Shown here: positions 26,001-33,558 of the stretch, in pieces
Layout of the letters: each line of letters begins with the position of its first letter
How positions within the stretch are numbered: the first letter of the stretch is position 1
Source: UBA1431 sp002329665
Lineage (GTDB): Bacteria; Bacillota; Clostridia; Christensenellales; UBA1431
NCBI GenBank assembly: GCA_040772545.1
Contig: JAXGXY010000002.1
Span: forward strand, 124,001 to 188,000
Direction of reading: 5' to 3'
DNA length: 64,000 bases
The notes under the pieces: model-generated
Databases searched by the model: none
What the model was told of the DNA's origin: nothing
Seen by the model: the letters and a program-made list of their open reading frames with translations, nothing else
Made by a program: the position numbers and the translations under genes

Positions 26001-26549
26001 TGCAGCGTGTTGGAGGTGCTCGGCGCGGGCGACCCCGGCCACGAAACGGCGGTGAAGGACGGCGCTACGGTGCGGCTTGGCGGCATCGTCACCCGCAAGC
26101 GGCTCAAGACCACCAAAACCAACCAGGTCATGGCCTACGTCACGCTGGAGGACCTGTACGCCGGCGTCGAGCTCATCGTGTTCCCGTCGGTGCTGGCGCG
26201 GCATTCGGCGCTGTTCGAACCGGACGCGCTCGTGGCCGTGACGGGGCGCGTGAGCTGTCGCGAGGAGGAGAGCCCGCAGGTGATCGTGGAGAGCGCCGTC
26301 CCCCTCGAACACTGCGCAAAGCCCGGGCGCGTCCTCTGCGTGACGGTGGAAAACGGCGCCGACGAGGAGCTGTTGCGCAGGGTTCTCGCCATCACCGGGC
26401 GGTACAGGGGCGAGACGCCGCTCGCGATCCGGTTCGGCGACACAGGCATGGCCAAGCGGATGCCGCGCGAATACTGCGTCGCGCCGGCGGCGGAACTTAG
26501 GGAAGAACTCGGCGTCCTCGTCGGAAGGTCCAACGTCAAATATATCTGA
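23076..26549 (+). CDS. dnaE: DNA polymerase III alpha subunit (DnaE)
   Basis: This 1157-residue C-family replicative polymerase is of the DnaE type. The N-terminal PHP domain has HLHVHSEYSLLDG and LTDHGAMYG. The palm region has GPGRGSAAGSIVAY and the catalytic aspartates in MPDIDIDF (about residue 400). The fingers follow, with YQEQVMQI and KSHAAAYGVVAYQTAYLK. The C-terminal half holds the helix-hairpin-helix and an OB-fold (VRLGGIVTRKRLKTTKTNQ, FPSVLARH). I chose the ATG at 23076 after AAAGGAG; an upstream GTG-type start at 23040 would overlap the Crh-like gene. The gene ends the conserved whiA-HPr-dnaE order. Confidence 0.98.
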   Translation: MLPFTHLHVHSEYSLLDGAGRVGELVEACALQGMGALALTDHGAMYGTVDFYKCAKARGIRPVLGCEVYVAPRDHREKDVRADREYAHLVLLARDREGYKNLMKLVSIGYTQGFYYKPRIDYALLEQHASGLIALSACLAGDIPRYLAQGREKEALELARRLSRTMGEDNFFIELQDHGIPEQKRLNPLLIDIANRAGVGLAATNDVHYVAREDSEAQDVLLCIQTGRFVDEEDRMRFATDEFYLKSPEEMASVFGYVPEALKNTAAIAERCDVELEFGRMHMPGFTPPHGSDNEGFLTRLCEDGLRRKYKKVEPAHLERLRYELDMITEMAFTDYFLIVWDFIRYAKERGIMVGPGRGSAAGSIVAYALDITNVDPLRYGLLFERFLNPDRISMPDIDIDFCYERRQEVIDYVVEKYGADRVAQIITFGTMAARAAIRDVGRVLRVPYGEVDAIAKMVPGEINVTLERALLVSGELRAAYENDPRTKKLVDMAKKLEGLPRHASTHAAGVVISKEPLTEYVPLQRSDTGVTTQFPMGTLEELGLLKMDFLGLRTLTVIRDTVRLIEECRGVKVDPDALDFTDEAVYEMLGQGDTDGVFQLESQGMRAFLRELKPGCFEDVIAAISLYRPGPMDQIPRYIAGKNDPSRVRFMHPALEKVLGVTYGCIVYQEQVMQIVRELAGYSLGRSDLVRRAMSKKKADIMEKERRIFLYGLDDGGREAVPGALKNGVPETIANRIFDQILDFAQYAFNKSHAAAYGVVAYQTAYLKRHFPQEFMTALINSFMGTPSKVAGYIHACGRQGIRVLPPDINKSLFDFSPEQEHIRFGLSAIRNVGKGAAQAIAAARKKGGPFKTFTDFVRRMPADALNKRMAESLIKAGCFDSLGYRRIVLVSVYEKVMDACAQDKKRNIDGQVSLFDMGGGAREALGGAAQDEAFPEMEEFPQRVLLAQEKEMTGLYLSGHPLAQYRDVVDSLGCSVLEVLGAGDPGHETAVKDGATVRLGGIVTRKRLKTTKTNQVMAYVTLEDLYAGVELIVFPSVLARHSALFEPDALVAVTGRVSCREEESPQVIVESAVPLEHCAKPGRVLCVTVENGADEELLRRVLAITGRYRGETPLAIRFGDTGMAKRMPREYCVAPAAELREELGVLVGRSNVKYI

Positions 26550-26576
26550 TTTGGTGATGGAATCGCCGGCGGCATA

Positions 26577-26585
26577 TGGTATAAT
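26577..26585 (+). promoter_or_regulatory. Extended -10 promoter for mtrB
   Basis: TGG followed by a perfect TATAAT (26580-26585) forms an extended -10 element about 36 bases before the mtrB start. No good -35 is present at 17 bases, which is common with extended -10 promoters. Confidence 0.6.
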
Positions 26586-26620
26586 GATGAAAATCGGCTG
26601 TGCAAAGGAGGGTTTCGAAA

Positions 26621-26854
26621 ATGGATCCCGAATTGCAGTACCAGCAGGCCGACTACGTTTGCGTCAAGGCGCTCGAGGACGGCGTGAGCATCATCGGCAT
26701 GACGCGGGGGCGCGACACGAAGTTTCACCACACGGAGAAACTGGACAGGGGCGAAGTGGTGATCGCCCAGTTCACGCAGGTTACGTCCGCGATAAAGATC
26801 AGGGGCCGGGCGCAGATACTCACCAAGCATGGGGAGCTAATCTCCGGGGAATAG
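26621..26854 (+). CDS. mtrB: trp RNA-binding attenuation protein (TRAP)
   Basis: TRAP forms an 11-subunit ring that, when loaded with tryptophan, wraps RNA with repeated GAG/UAG triplets and represses tryptophan genes. The 77 residues match Bacillus TRAP over nearly the full length: VKALEDGVSIIGMTRGRDT, FHHTEKLDRGEVVIAQFT, TSAIKIRGRA and TKHG. The RNA-contact lysines and arginine of EKLD and IKIRG, and the Thr/Gln/Ser tryptophan-pocket residues, are conserved. AAAGGAGGG precedes the ATG. No trp genes or anti-TRAP gene lie in this window, so the regulated targets are elsewhere. It is read as the first gene of a short operon. Confidence 0.96.
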   Translation: MDPELQYQQADYVCVKALEDGVSIIGMTRGRDTKFHHTEKLDRGEVVIAQFTQVTSAIKIRGRAQILTKHGELISGE

Positions 26855-26867
26855 GAGCCGCTATGCT

Positions 26868-27065
26868 ATGTGGGTCGTCATACACATCGCAAAGAACGCC
26901 GACAGCGCGGTCCGGATACGGTCGCTGCTCAAGGCGGAGGGATTCATGGTGAAGATCAGGAGGGTCTTTAAAGACGTCCCGCGCGAGGAGAACTGTTTCG
27001 AGGTGCGCGTGCTGGCGTCGGAGGCCGAAGAAGCAAGAGACGTCCTCGCGGACCGATTGACGTAG
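26868..27065 (+). CDS. Small conserved hypothetical protein
   Basis: This 65-residue protein begins MWVVIHIAKNADSAVRIRSLLKAEGFMVKI. It is a strand, a helix and a strand, followed by CFEVRVLASEAEEARDVLADRL. This ferredoxin-like strand-helix-strand pattern resembles small DUF2007-like proteins seen after dnaE or before pfkA in Clostridia. No catalytic residues stand out. It follows mtrB by 13 bases and precedes the hotdog-fold gene by 28, so the three are probably one transcript. The function is unknown. Confidence 0.65.
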   Translation: MWVVIHIAKNADSAVRIRSLLKAEGFMVKIRRVFKDVPREENCFEVRVLASEAEEARDVLADRLT

Positions 27066-27093
27066 CTTAAACGTCGTACATGGAGGAAGAAGC

Positions 27094-27510
27094 ATGATAA
27101 GCGAGACCATCATCGGCATTCGTTTCGACGAATGCGGCGCGCACGGAATCGTACATCATTCGCATTATAACCACTGGCTCGAGACGGCGCAGTTCGACCT
27201 TTTGAAAAAACACGGCACGGATTATGTTTCGCTCCTGAACGAGGGATACTATTTCCCGATGATCCGGCTCGGCGTCGACTTCGTCACGCCGGCGAGGCTG
27301 GGGGACGAGGTGTGCGTGCGCCTGTCCATAAAGGAGCTGGGGCGCGTGAAGATCGTCTTCGCCTACGAGATCGTCCGCACTTCCGACCAGCGCCTGATCG
27401 CACGGGCGACGAGCGAGCACGTGTTTTTAAACAGGGAGTTCAAGCCCGCGGACATAAAGCGCGCGTTCCCCGGGCTCTACGAAGCGTTCTTAGCGTACGT
27501 GCAGGACTGA
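27094..27510 (+). CDS. Hotdog-fold thioesterase-like protein (YbgC/4HBT family)
   Basis: This 138-residue protein of the 4-hydroxybenzoyl-CoA thioesterase family normally hydrolyses acyl-CoA thioesters. The N-terminal strand and helix read IIGIRFDECGAHGIVHHSHYNHWLE, close to the family pattern R(F/Y)..D.D..G.V....Y..W.E. At the position of the usual nucleophilic aspartate it has glycine (ECGAHG), which raises doubt about classical activity. Later strands GVDFVTPARLGDEVCVRLSI and KIVFAYEIVRTSDQRLIA.ATSEHVFL fit the family well. It closes the mtrB operon. Confidence 0.85.
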   Translation: MISETIIGIRFDECGAHGIVHHSHYNHWLETAQFDLLKKHGTDYVSLLNEGYYFPMIRLGVDFVTPARLGDEVCVRLSIKELGRVKIVFAYEIVRTSDQRLIARATSEHVFLNREFKPADIKRAFPGLYEAFLAYVQD

Positions 27511-27593
27511 ATAAACAGGCCGGCCGGCGGGCCGGCGCGGATGCAGACAAACCCTTCCCGCAAGAAAAACGGCATGTGTGCCGGGGGAGGACG

Positions 27594-27617
27594 AAACGGC
27601 GCAGATGCGCCGTTTTT
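27594..27617 (+). terminator. Rho-independent terminator after the mtrB operon
   Basis: AAACGGCGC at 27594-27602 and GCGCCGTTT at 27607-27615 pair around an AGAT loop, followed by further T residues. It lies about 85 bases after the thioesterase-like gene. Confidence 0.8.
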
Positions 27618-27693
27618 GCTGTGCCGGCATATGGGACATATCATAAGTCCGCCTTTGCACATTGCCGGGCAATTTTTGTTCCATCATACGCCG

Positions 27694-27730
27694 AGAGGGT
27701 GGCGTCCGTACCTTGCGGACGCCACCCTCT
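27694..27730. other. Perfect 15-bp hairpin without a T run
   Basis: The 15 bases at 27694-27708 pair perfectly with 27716-27730 around a 7-base loop (TACCTTG). Neither side has a T tract, so it is not a standard terminator. It lies between converging genes and may act as a barrier to transcript decay or to transcription from the leftward membrane gene. Confidence 0.5.
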
Positions 27731-27780
27731 AAGCAGAGGTTATGTATGGAAGTTCAGTTCAAATCGTTTTGCTAAGGCCT

Positions 27781-28821
27781 TTATTCAGTAGCATACTTCT
27801 TGTTGCCAAGCGCCGCTGCGACCAGGCAGATTGCGATAATCACCAGAGGAACGGCGATGCCTGCCGTATCCAGACCCAGTGCGGGGAAAATCGTCATCGT
27901 GCACAGGGAAGTGGTGAAGATGGCCATGGCCGGCGGGTCGACGTGGACGTCGCCGTACACATGGAAGCAGTCCGAGAGGAACTCGGCGATGAACGCTCCC
28001 GCAACACCGATTGCCGCGCCCCAAATCAGAGCGGTTTCCACCGGGATCCCGGCGATCGAGCCGCCGTTGGCCGTTACGAGCATCAATACGCCGTAGGCCG
28101 CGGGAAGCGTGATGTGGTGCGTTACGGGGATGCTCCAGCCGATAAGCAGCATAATCAGTGACGAGGCCGAGATGAAGAAGCCGACGAACGGAGCAAAACC
28201 GGCAGTCTCGGGGAACTGGAAGAGGAAGAACGTCGCATAGGCCGAAACGAGCGCCCAGCCGATGCCTGTAACGAGTTTCTGCCAGCCGCCGCGCTGCTGG
28301 GGCACCCAGCACGCCGTGTAATTGCCGCCGAAGCGGCCGCCCTGCGCCTTGATCTCATCGGGAACCGTACCCAAGATGTTGCCGCCGTCGGCGAGGGCCT
28401 TGATGATCAGCGAAAGCGGGAAGATGGCCGCGGCGCCGCCGTCGGCCTTCAGCCCGAGGAAATCCGGCCCGGTGAGGAGCGTCATGACGACCCAGCCGAT
28501 CGCGCCGGTCAGGCCGCCGATCAACAGGACGTCGGGTTTCCTTAGGCCGGAAAGCGCCGTGGCAGTGCCGTCCTTGGCCGATTCGATGTACCCCATTTTG
28601 CGGGCATAGGCCGCTGCGCCTACGCCGCCCAGGAAGGCCATCGCGGGGTGGAACCAGAATCCGAACGGCACAGCCGCGATAAACGGCATGCCGCCCAGGG
28701 CCGCGTCGACGCCCATGCCGGCCAGACCGACGAAGCCGCACCATACGAATGCCTGGACTCCGCCGATCGTGGTGCCGACGATGCCGGCCGCGAACGCGAG
28801 AATGATAGAAACGAGATCCAT
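27781..28821 (-). CDS. Multi-pass membrane protein, transporter-like, unknown family
   Basis: This 346-residue integral membrane protein has about eight hydrophobic segments rich in glycine and alanine (IILAFAAGIVGTTIGG, FVGLAGMGVDAALGGMPF, LLIGGLTGAIGWVVM, SSLIMLLIGWSIP, ALIWGAAIGVAGAF, VPLVIIAICLVAAAL). A conserved-looking FGFWFHPAMAF and HHITLPAAYGV with histidines lie within membrane regions. I do not recognise the family. It is read leftwards and lies opposite the CdaR-type regulator, whose gene starts 320 bases away. The neighbouring FGGY kinase and dehydrogenases suggest a sugar or polyol transport role, which is inference only. Confidence 0.6.
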   Translation of the reverse strand: MDLVSIILAFAAGIVGTTIGGVQAFVWCGFVGLAGMGVDAALGGMPFIAAVPFGFWFHPAMAFLGGVGAAAYARKMGYIESAKDGTATALSGLRKPDVLLIGGLTGAIGWVVMTLLTGPDFLGLKADGGAAAIFPLSLIIKALADGGNILGTVPDEIKAQGGRFGGNYTACWVPQQRGGWQKLVTGIGWALVSAYATFFLFQFPETAGFAPFVGFFISASSLIMLLIGWSIPVTHHITLPAAYGVLMLVTANGGSIAGIPVETALIWGAAIGVAGAFIAEFLSDCFHVYGDVHVDPPAMAIFTTSLCTMTIFPALGLDTAGIAVPLVIIAICLVAAALGNKKYATE

Positions 28822-29142
28822 AGAATAATACCTCCTATTCTTTTTCTGACCGCAGAGGAAGCTGTTCCTTCGCAGCCAAACTTTAGCAAAAGAATAATAA
28901 ATAATATAAGAAATAAGCCGATTTTAAAAGTAATCAAGCGTATATACGAGCACAGCACGCTACATTATGCCTATATATATAGTATTACTTGATATGGCTC
29001 CATACAATGTATAAGAAGAATAGTAAAATACCACAAATATGTACGATGAGCATAAAGCGCACTTAAGCGATATGGTATTTCGGATGGAAATACGTTATGA
29101 TGAGTATACAGAATGCTGAATACTGCATGGAGTGACGTATTG
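28822..29142. other. Divergent AT-rich control region
   Basis: These 321 bases separate the leftward membrane protein gene and the rightward CdaR-type regulator. They are AT-rich, with several TATA-like stretches around 28960-28985, and contain no gene I can support. The promoters and any CdaR binding site for both genes must lie here, but I cannot single them out. Confidence 0.5.
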
Positions 29143-30315
29143 ATGCTCGATAGTATGTTTGCACAGAATCTTGTCGAACGGATCATGCGAAACCTTGGGT
29201 ACAATATCAACATCATGAACGACAGTGGGATCATCATCGCAAGCGGCGATCACAAGCGCGTAGGAGATTTCCACGAGGTTGCCTACGAGGTGATCCGCAA
29301 GGGGCTTGAATACAAGCTCGTAAAACCCGATAAAAATAACTATATCGGAGTAAAGCCGGGCATAAACATGCCCATCACGTACGAGGGCGAGACCATCGGC
29401 GCTGTGGGCATTACGGGAGATCCCGAAGAAGTGTTTAAGTTTGCCTATCTGGCGCGCATATCCGTAGAAATGATAATACAACAGGAATATTATAAGAAGC
29501 ATCTGCGCCTGAAGCAGAGCAAGCATGATTTCCTTTGCAGCGCGCTGCTGTTCGAGCCGCTCAACATCAACAAGCTCGAACACCTCGTAAAAAGCCTCCG
29601 GTACGATTTGACGCTGCCCCGCGTCCCCATGAAGCTGTGCGTGTCCTTCGCGAAAGACAACGAAACCGTCCTCGAGAAGATCAAGGGCGAGCATCTGCTG
29701 ACGGCACAGGATATCGCCATGCCGCTGGGAGACAACTGCATCGCCATTTTCAAAGAATTCCCCGGCAATAAGGCCGGCAAATCGAGGGAGGTCATTTTGC
29801 AGTATATCAACAGCGTTCGGGCCGTTTTGCCGGAGCCTGAGAATATCATGTTTCTGGTGGGCACGGCGCAGCGGCGCCTCAGCGAATACCGGCAGGTTTT
29901 CGGCTACCTGACCTGGCTTGAGGACAACATAAAGCCCGAGATAGGCGGGGATTATTTCTTTGTGGACTATGTCGACCGGTATCTGCAGAGCATCATACCC
30001 TTCCAGACCTTCGAGAGCATATTTTCCTCGTATGTCGAGTCGGTCGAAAAATACGGGAGCGATATTTTTATAGAGACCATGGCGGCCCTGTACCACAGTT
30101 CCATGAACATCAATGAGACCGCGAAGAGGCTCTTCGTGCACCGCAACACCGTCCTTCTAAGGATAAGAAAAATGAAAGAGGTGCTGGGCATCGACCCTGT
30201 CCATAACATTAAGGACAGGAATTTTGCGTTTCATCTCGCGTATTACGTGAAGAATCTGCAAAATGCAGCGGCGTTTAACAATAATCAGGAGATGCTGAGC
30301 GAGAAGTATTCATAA
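29143..30315 (+). CDS. CdaR-family (sugar-diacid-type) transcriptional regulator
   Basis: This 390-residue regulator resembles CdaR. It has an N-terminal diacid-binding domain (FAQNLVERIMRNLGYNINIMN, SGIIIASGD..R.G.FHEVAYEVI, GVKPGINMPITYEGETIGAVGITG) that senses small sugar acids such as glycerate or glucarate. A variable middle follows. The C-terminal PucR-type helix-turn-helix reads MNINETAKRLFVHRNTVLLRIRKM. I chose the ATG at 29143, ten bases after GGAG; an ATG at 29113 would add ten residues. It probably activates the adjacent membrane protein gene or the nearby kinase and dehydrogenase genes in response to a sugar acid. Confidence 0.9.
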   Translation: MLDSMFAQNLVERIMRNLGYNINIMNDSGIIIASGDHKRVGDFHEVAYEVIRKGLEYKLVKPDKNNYIGVKPGINMPITYEGETIGAVGITGDPEEVFKFAYLARISVEMIIQQEYYKKHLRLKQSKHDFLCSALLFEPLNINKLEHLVKSLRYDLTLPRVPMKLCVSFAKDNETVLEKIKGEHLLTAQDIAMPLGDNCIAIFKEFPGNKAGKSREVILQYINSVRAVLPEPENIMFLVGTAQRRLSEYRQVFGYLTWLEDNIKPEIGGDYFFVDYVDRYLQSIIPFQTFESIFSSYVESVEKYGSDIFIETMAALYHSSMNINETAKRLFVHRNTVLLRIRKMKEVLGIDPVHNIKDRNFAFHLAYYVKNLQNAAAFNNNQEMLSEKYS

Positions 30316-30349
30316 AAAACCGAAAAAACTTAATTGCCGGCATTCTATG

Positions 30350-30388
30350 GTAGCATGAAGGGACGCTGAACGCGTCCCTTCATGCTAC
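30350..30388. terminator. Long perfect hairpin between convergent genes
   Basis: Seventeen bases at 30350-30366 pair perfectly with 30372-30388 around a 5-base loop. It lies between the regulator and the leftward LysM gene, and overlaps the LysM stop codon at 30385-30387. It can stop transcripts from both sides, although T runs are short. Confidence 0.65.
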
Positions 30389-30741
30389 AGAATTTCCGGT
30401 AAGTAGACGATCATTCCCGGGTAGATCAGGTCGGGGTTTTTGATGCCGGGATTGTATGCGAGCACTTCGTCCATGGTGATCTGATTGCCGTAGTACCGCA
30501 TGAGTTTCCTGTTGTAGTTGCTGACGATGGACCACAGCCTGTCGCCCGGCCTGACAATATACGTGCTCATCGGCACGACTTTGGGCACGTTGATCACCTG
30601 CCCGGGATAGATCAGGTCGGGGTCCGCTATTTCCGGATTCACCCTAAGGAGCTGTGTCGCGGACAGAAGCTCGAACCTCCGGGCAATGCTGCTGAGGGTA
30701 TCGCCCGGCTCAACCGTGTATTTATTCACAAACGCGTACAT
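30385..30741 (-). CDS. Two-LysM-domain protein
   Basis: This 118-residue protein is made almost wholly of two LysM domains, which bind N-acetylglucosamine polymers such as peptidoglycan. Domain one is about residues 8-52 (YTVEPGDTLSSIARRF, DPDLIYPGQVINVP). Domain two is about 60-117 (YIVRPGDRLWSIVSNY, NPDLIYPGMIVYLPE). No signal peptide or membrane segment is visible, so it may be released by other means, be packaged in the spore coat as small LysM proteins are, or act in the mother cell. I chose the ATG at 30741 after GAAGG; a GTG at 30750 overlaps that site. Confidence 0.88.
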   Translation of the reverse strand: MYAFVNKYTVEPGDTLSSIARRFELLSATQLLRVNPEIADPDLIYPGQVINVPKVVPMSTYIVRPGDRLWSIVSNYNRKLMRYYGNQITMDEVLAYNPGIKNPDLIYPGMIVYLPEIL

Positions 30742-30874
30742 AGAAAACACCTTCTATAAGGACTTTTTCTATGCTATGCGGCGGTACTGCGTTTTGTTGC
30801 CTGTACCGGAGCCGCCGGGTCCGTTTTATCCGGCCTGATTTGTTTGGAGTATTGCGTTTCCCGGGCAATCAAAA

Positions 30875-30918
30875 AAACGGGGAAGGAAGACCGGCACGCC
30901 GGTCTTCCTTCCCCGTTT
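30875..30918 (-). terminator. Leftward terminator of the dehydrogenase gene
   Basis: A 21-bp stem (30875-30895 with 30898-30918) is followed on the minus strand by seven T. It ends the leftward short-chain dehydrogenase transcript that stops at 30952. Confidence 0.88.
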
Positions 30919-30951
30919 GCAGGGATTTCGTTTATATCGCGGCCCGGGATT

Positions 30952-31719
30952 TCAGGTATTGACGATGGCGCCGCCCGTGATGTTGATGGTCTGACCAGTC
31001 ATGAAACTCGATTCGTCCGAAAGCAGGAACGCAACAACGTTCGCGACTTCTCTTGGCTGGCCAACACGGCCCATCGGGATGCCCTTGATGACCTGTTCGA
31101 TCTGTTGGGGGGACGTGGAGGTCTTGGCTGTCATAGGCGTTTGGATGACGCCGGGGGCCACGCAGTTTATGCGGATGTTCCTGTCGGCGACTTCGCGCAT
31201 GAACGCGCGCGTCATGGTGATGATGCCGCCCTTGGACGCGCCATAGTGCACGTGCTTGGCGGACCCGCGGATACCCGATTGCGAGGCGAACAGAACGATA
31301 CGCCCGAATCCGGATTCCAGCATCTGGCGCGCCGCTTTCTGAAGGCAGAGGAAGGTGCCCGTAAGGTTGATGTCGATGGTCTGCCGCCATGTTTCAAGCG
31401 TCATGTCTTCGAGCATGCAATGCGTATAGATACCTGCGCAGCAGATCAGGTAATCGATTCTGCCGAACGCCGCCATACAGGCGTCCGCCATTGCCTGAAC
31501 GGCTTCCTCGTCGCGCACGTCCGTAACGTGGCCGACCGCCTCCACCCCGTTTTCCTTCAGTTCGGCCAGCGCTTTGTCGACCGGCTCCTTAAAGGCGTCA
31601 ACCACGAATATCTTTGCGCCGCTCTCGCCGAGTTTCAGCCCGACCTGTCTGCCGATCCCGCCGCCTCCGCCGGTGATGAGTGCTACGCGATCCTTCATCT
31701 CAGTGTACTTTACAGCCAT
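30952..31719 (-). CDS. Short-chain dehydrogenase/reductase
   Basis: This 255-residue SDR oxidoreductase has the cofactor motif TGGGGGIG (about residues 16-23), followed by FVVDAF with an acidic residue that favours NAD(H). NNAG is replaced by CCAG. The catalytic serine is in FASQSG, the catalytic Tyr and Lys are in YGASKGG, and a typical NCVAPGVIQTPM follows. It is intact. AAGGAGAT precedes the ATG. It lies downstream of the FGGY kinase on the same strand, separated by about 320 bases and a hairpin. The likely substrate is a sugar or polyol, inferred from neighbours only. Confidence 0.9.
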   Translation of the reverse strand: MAVKYTEMKDRVALITGGGGGIGRQVGLKLGESGAKIFVVDAFKEPVDKALAELKENGVEAVGHVTDVRDEEAVQAMADACMAAFGRIDYLICCAGIYTHCMLEDMTLETWRQTIDINLTGTFLCLQKAARQMLESGFGRIVLFASQSGIRGSAKHVHYGASKGGIITMTRAFMREVADRNIRINCVAPGVIQTPMTAKTSTSPQQIEQVIKGIPMGRVGQPREVANVVAFLLSDESSFMTGQTINITGGAIVNT

Positions 31720-31810
31720 ACTTTTCGATCTCCTTCCAGATGGTAATTCAGATACGGTTGAGTGACAATACGCGTTAAGTTACCGGGTAAGCGTATTGTT
31801 CCCCGAAATA

Positions 31811-31839
31811 AGCCCCGCACCGTGTAACGGTGCGGGGCT
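31811..31839. terminator. Hairpin between the kinase and dehydrogenase genes
   Basis: AGCCCCGCACCG at 31811-31822 pairs perfectly with 31828-31839 around TGTAA. On the minus strand a weak T-rich tail follows, so it probably ends the leftward glycerol-kinase-like transcript. The rest of 31720-32043 shows no gene. Confidence 0.65.
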
Positions 31840-32043
31840 CGCCTAGCATTCGATCTGCGGAACCGGCGTGCTTTCCGTCCAGCCCGCTATGGGGCGCACG
31901 CGGCATTTAAAACAGTTTTCCGCCGATAGAATACTTTTCGTCTCTGTGCCGCAGGCAGCGGATGCTTTGCCGTCATTTTGTTACGCGGCTTTAAGCGGTT
32001 GTCCCTACCGATTGCGTGCAGCGAATGTATCCGTTATTCGTTA

Positions 32044-33558
32044 TCACGGCTTGGACTTGTCGGCCCAATCCTTCGCACGCCTGACGGCACGCAGCCACTG
32101 GGCGTAGTGCTCTTCGCGCTCGTCTTCGCTCATCTTGGGCTCGAAGGTGCGATCGAGCTTCCAGAACTTCCTGACATACTCCATGTCAGGCCAGAAGCCT
32201 ACGGCGATACCGCCGGCGTATGCCGCGCCCAGAGCGGTCATCTCGATCTGTTTGGGCCTGTGGAGCGGGAAGCCGAACATGTCGGCCTGGAACTGCATCA
32301 TGAAGTCGGACTGGCAGGCGCCACCGTCGAGGTTCAGGGAGGCGAGCTTCTTGCCGAGGGCTTTTTCTGTTGCGCGAATGCAGTCGGTCATGGAGAACGC
32401 GATGCCTTCCAGGGTGGCGCGGATGATGTGCGCATCGGTCACGCCGCCGGTGATGCCCACGAACGTCGTGCGCGCATAGGGATCGATCCAGGGGGAGAAC
32501 AGGCCGTTGTTGGCCGGAACAACGTACACATCCTTCGTGTCGGGAACCGACTCCGCGATCGGGCCGCTCTCGGGAGCGGACGGAAGGATCTTGAGACCGT
32601 CGCGCAGCCACTGGATCATGGCGCCGCAGTTGAACGTAACGGCTTCCTGCAGGTAGGTGGGTTTCCCGTTGATCAGCCAGCCGAGCGTGGTGGGGATACC
32701 ATCGTTGTTGAGGATTACCTCGTTGCCGATGTTGACATCGATAACGCCCGCAGTGCCGTACGTGCACTTACCGGTGAGGGGATCGAACGCGGTCTGGCCG
32801 AACGTGCCCGCCTGCTGGTCGCCGAAGCCGCCGCCGAACGGGATCTCGTAGCCGCCGGTCATGTCGGGATGCGTGTATCCAAGAATGCCGATGTTCTCAA
32901 CAACTTTCGGGAAGTTGACCTTCTCAGGGATGCCGTAGACGTTGTGAATCAGGTCTTTGTCCCATTCGAGCGTGTTGATGTTGTACATCATAGAACGTGC
33001 CGCGTTGGAGGCGTCTTCTGCATAGACGTTGCCTTTGGAGAAGTTCCAGTACATCCAGGCGTCGATGTTGCCGAAGCAGACATTGCCCTTTTCGATTTCT
33101 TCGCGGACGCCGGGGACATTCTCGATTATCCAAACGACTTTGGAGGCCGAGAAATAAGCGTCGATGCTGAGACCGGTCTTCTGCTGAACGACCGGGCCGT
33201 ATCCATCTGCGATCCACTTATCGCAGATCGGCGTGGACTGGCGGCTCTGCCAGATGATCGAGTTGTATACGGGCTTACCGGTATCCTTGTACCACATGAC
33301 TGCGGTCTCGCGCTGGTTCGTCATGCCGATGCCGGCGATTTCCTCGAACTTGATGTTCCCTTTTTCCATCGCCATCTGCATGCACTCGTATACGGATTCA
33401 AAGTCTTCCATTGCGTCGTGCTCAACCCAGCCGGGCTTTGGGAAAAGCTGCTTGATCTCTTTGTAGCCCAGGGATACGAGTTCCGCGTTCTTGTCAAAGA
33501 ACAGCACGCGGGATCCTGTTGTACCCTGGTCAATGCCCATGATGTACTTCTTTTCCAT
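32044..33558 (-). CDS. glpK: Glycerol kinase or related FGGY kinase
   Basis: This 504-residue FGGY-family carbohydrate kinase is closest in pattern to glycerol kinase: IMGIDQGTTGSRVLFFD at the start, FPKPGWVEHD, GMTNQRETAVMWYKDTGKPVYN, GDQQAGTFGQ, and the C-terminal LNLDGGACQSDFMMQFQADMFG and ALGAAYAGGIAVGFW. It would make glycerol 3-phosphate or a related polyol phosphate. Some segments (AESVPDTKDVYVVPANNGLFSPWIDPYAR) are ordinary for glycerol kinases, but overall divergence leaves other polyols open. I chose the ATG at 33558 after GGAGG. No glycerol facilitator or glycerol-phosphate dehydrogenase lies beside it. Confidence 0.82.
   Translation of the reverse strand: MEKKYIMGIDQGTTGSRVLFFDKNAELVSLGYKEIKQLFPKPGWVEHDAMEDFESVYECMQMAMEKGNIKFEEIAGIGMTNQRETAVMWYKDTGKPVYNSIIWQSRQSTPICDKWIADGYGPVVQQKTGLSIDAYFSASKVVWIIENVPGVREEIEKGNVCFGNIDAWMYWNFSKGNVYAEDASNAARSMMYNINTLEWDKDLIHNVYGIPEKVNFPKVVENIGILGYTHPDMTGGYEIPFGGGFGDQQAGTFGQTAFDPLTGKCTYGTAGVIDVNIGNEVILNNDGIPTTLGWLINGKPTYLQEAVTFNCGAMIQWLRDGLKILPSAPESGPIAESVPDTKDVYVVPANNGLFSPWIDPYARTTFVGITGGVTDAHIIRATLEGIAFSMTDCIRATEKALGKKLASLNLDGGACQSDFMMQFQADMFGFPLHRPKQIEMTALGAAYAGGIAVGFWPDMEYVRKFWKLDRTFEPKMSEDEREEHYAQWLRAVRRAKDWADKSKP

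Noticed and set aside
23010..26312. Long minus-strand frames of over 500 residues opposite dnaE
   Set aside because: High GC removes stops on the opposite strand; they show no family pattern while dnaE is complete.
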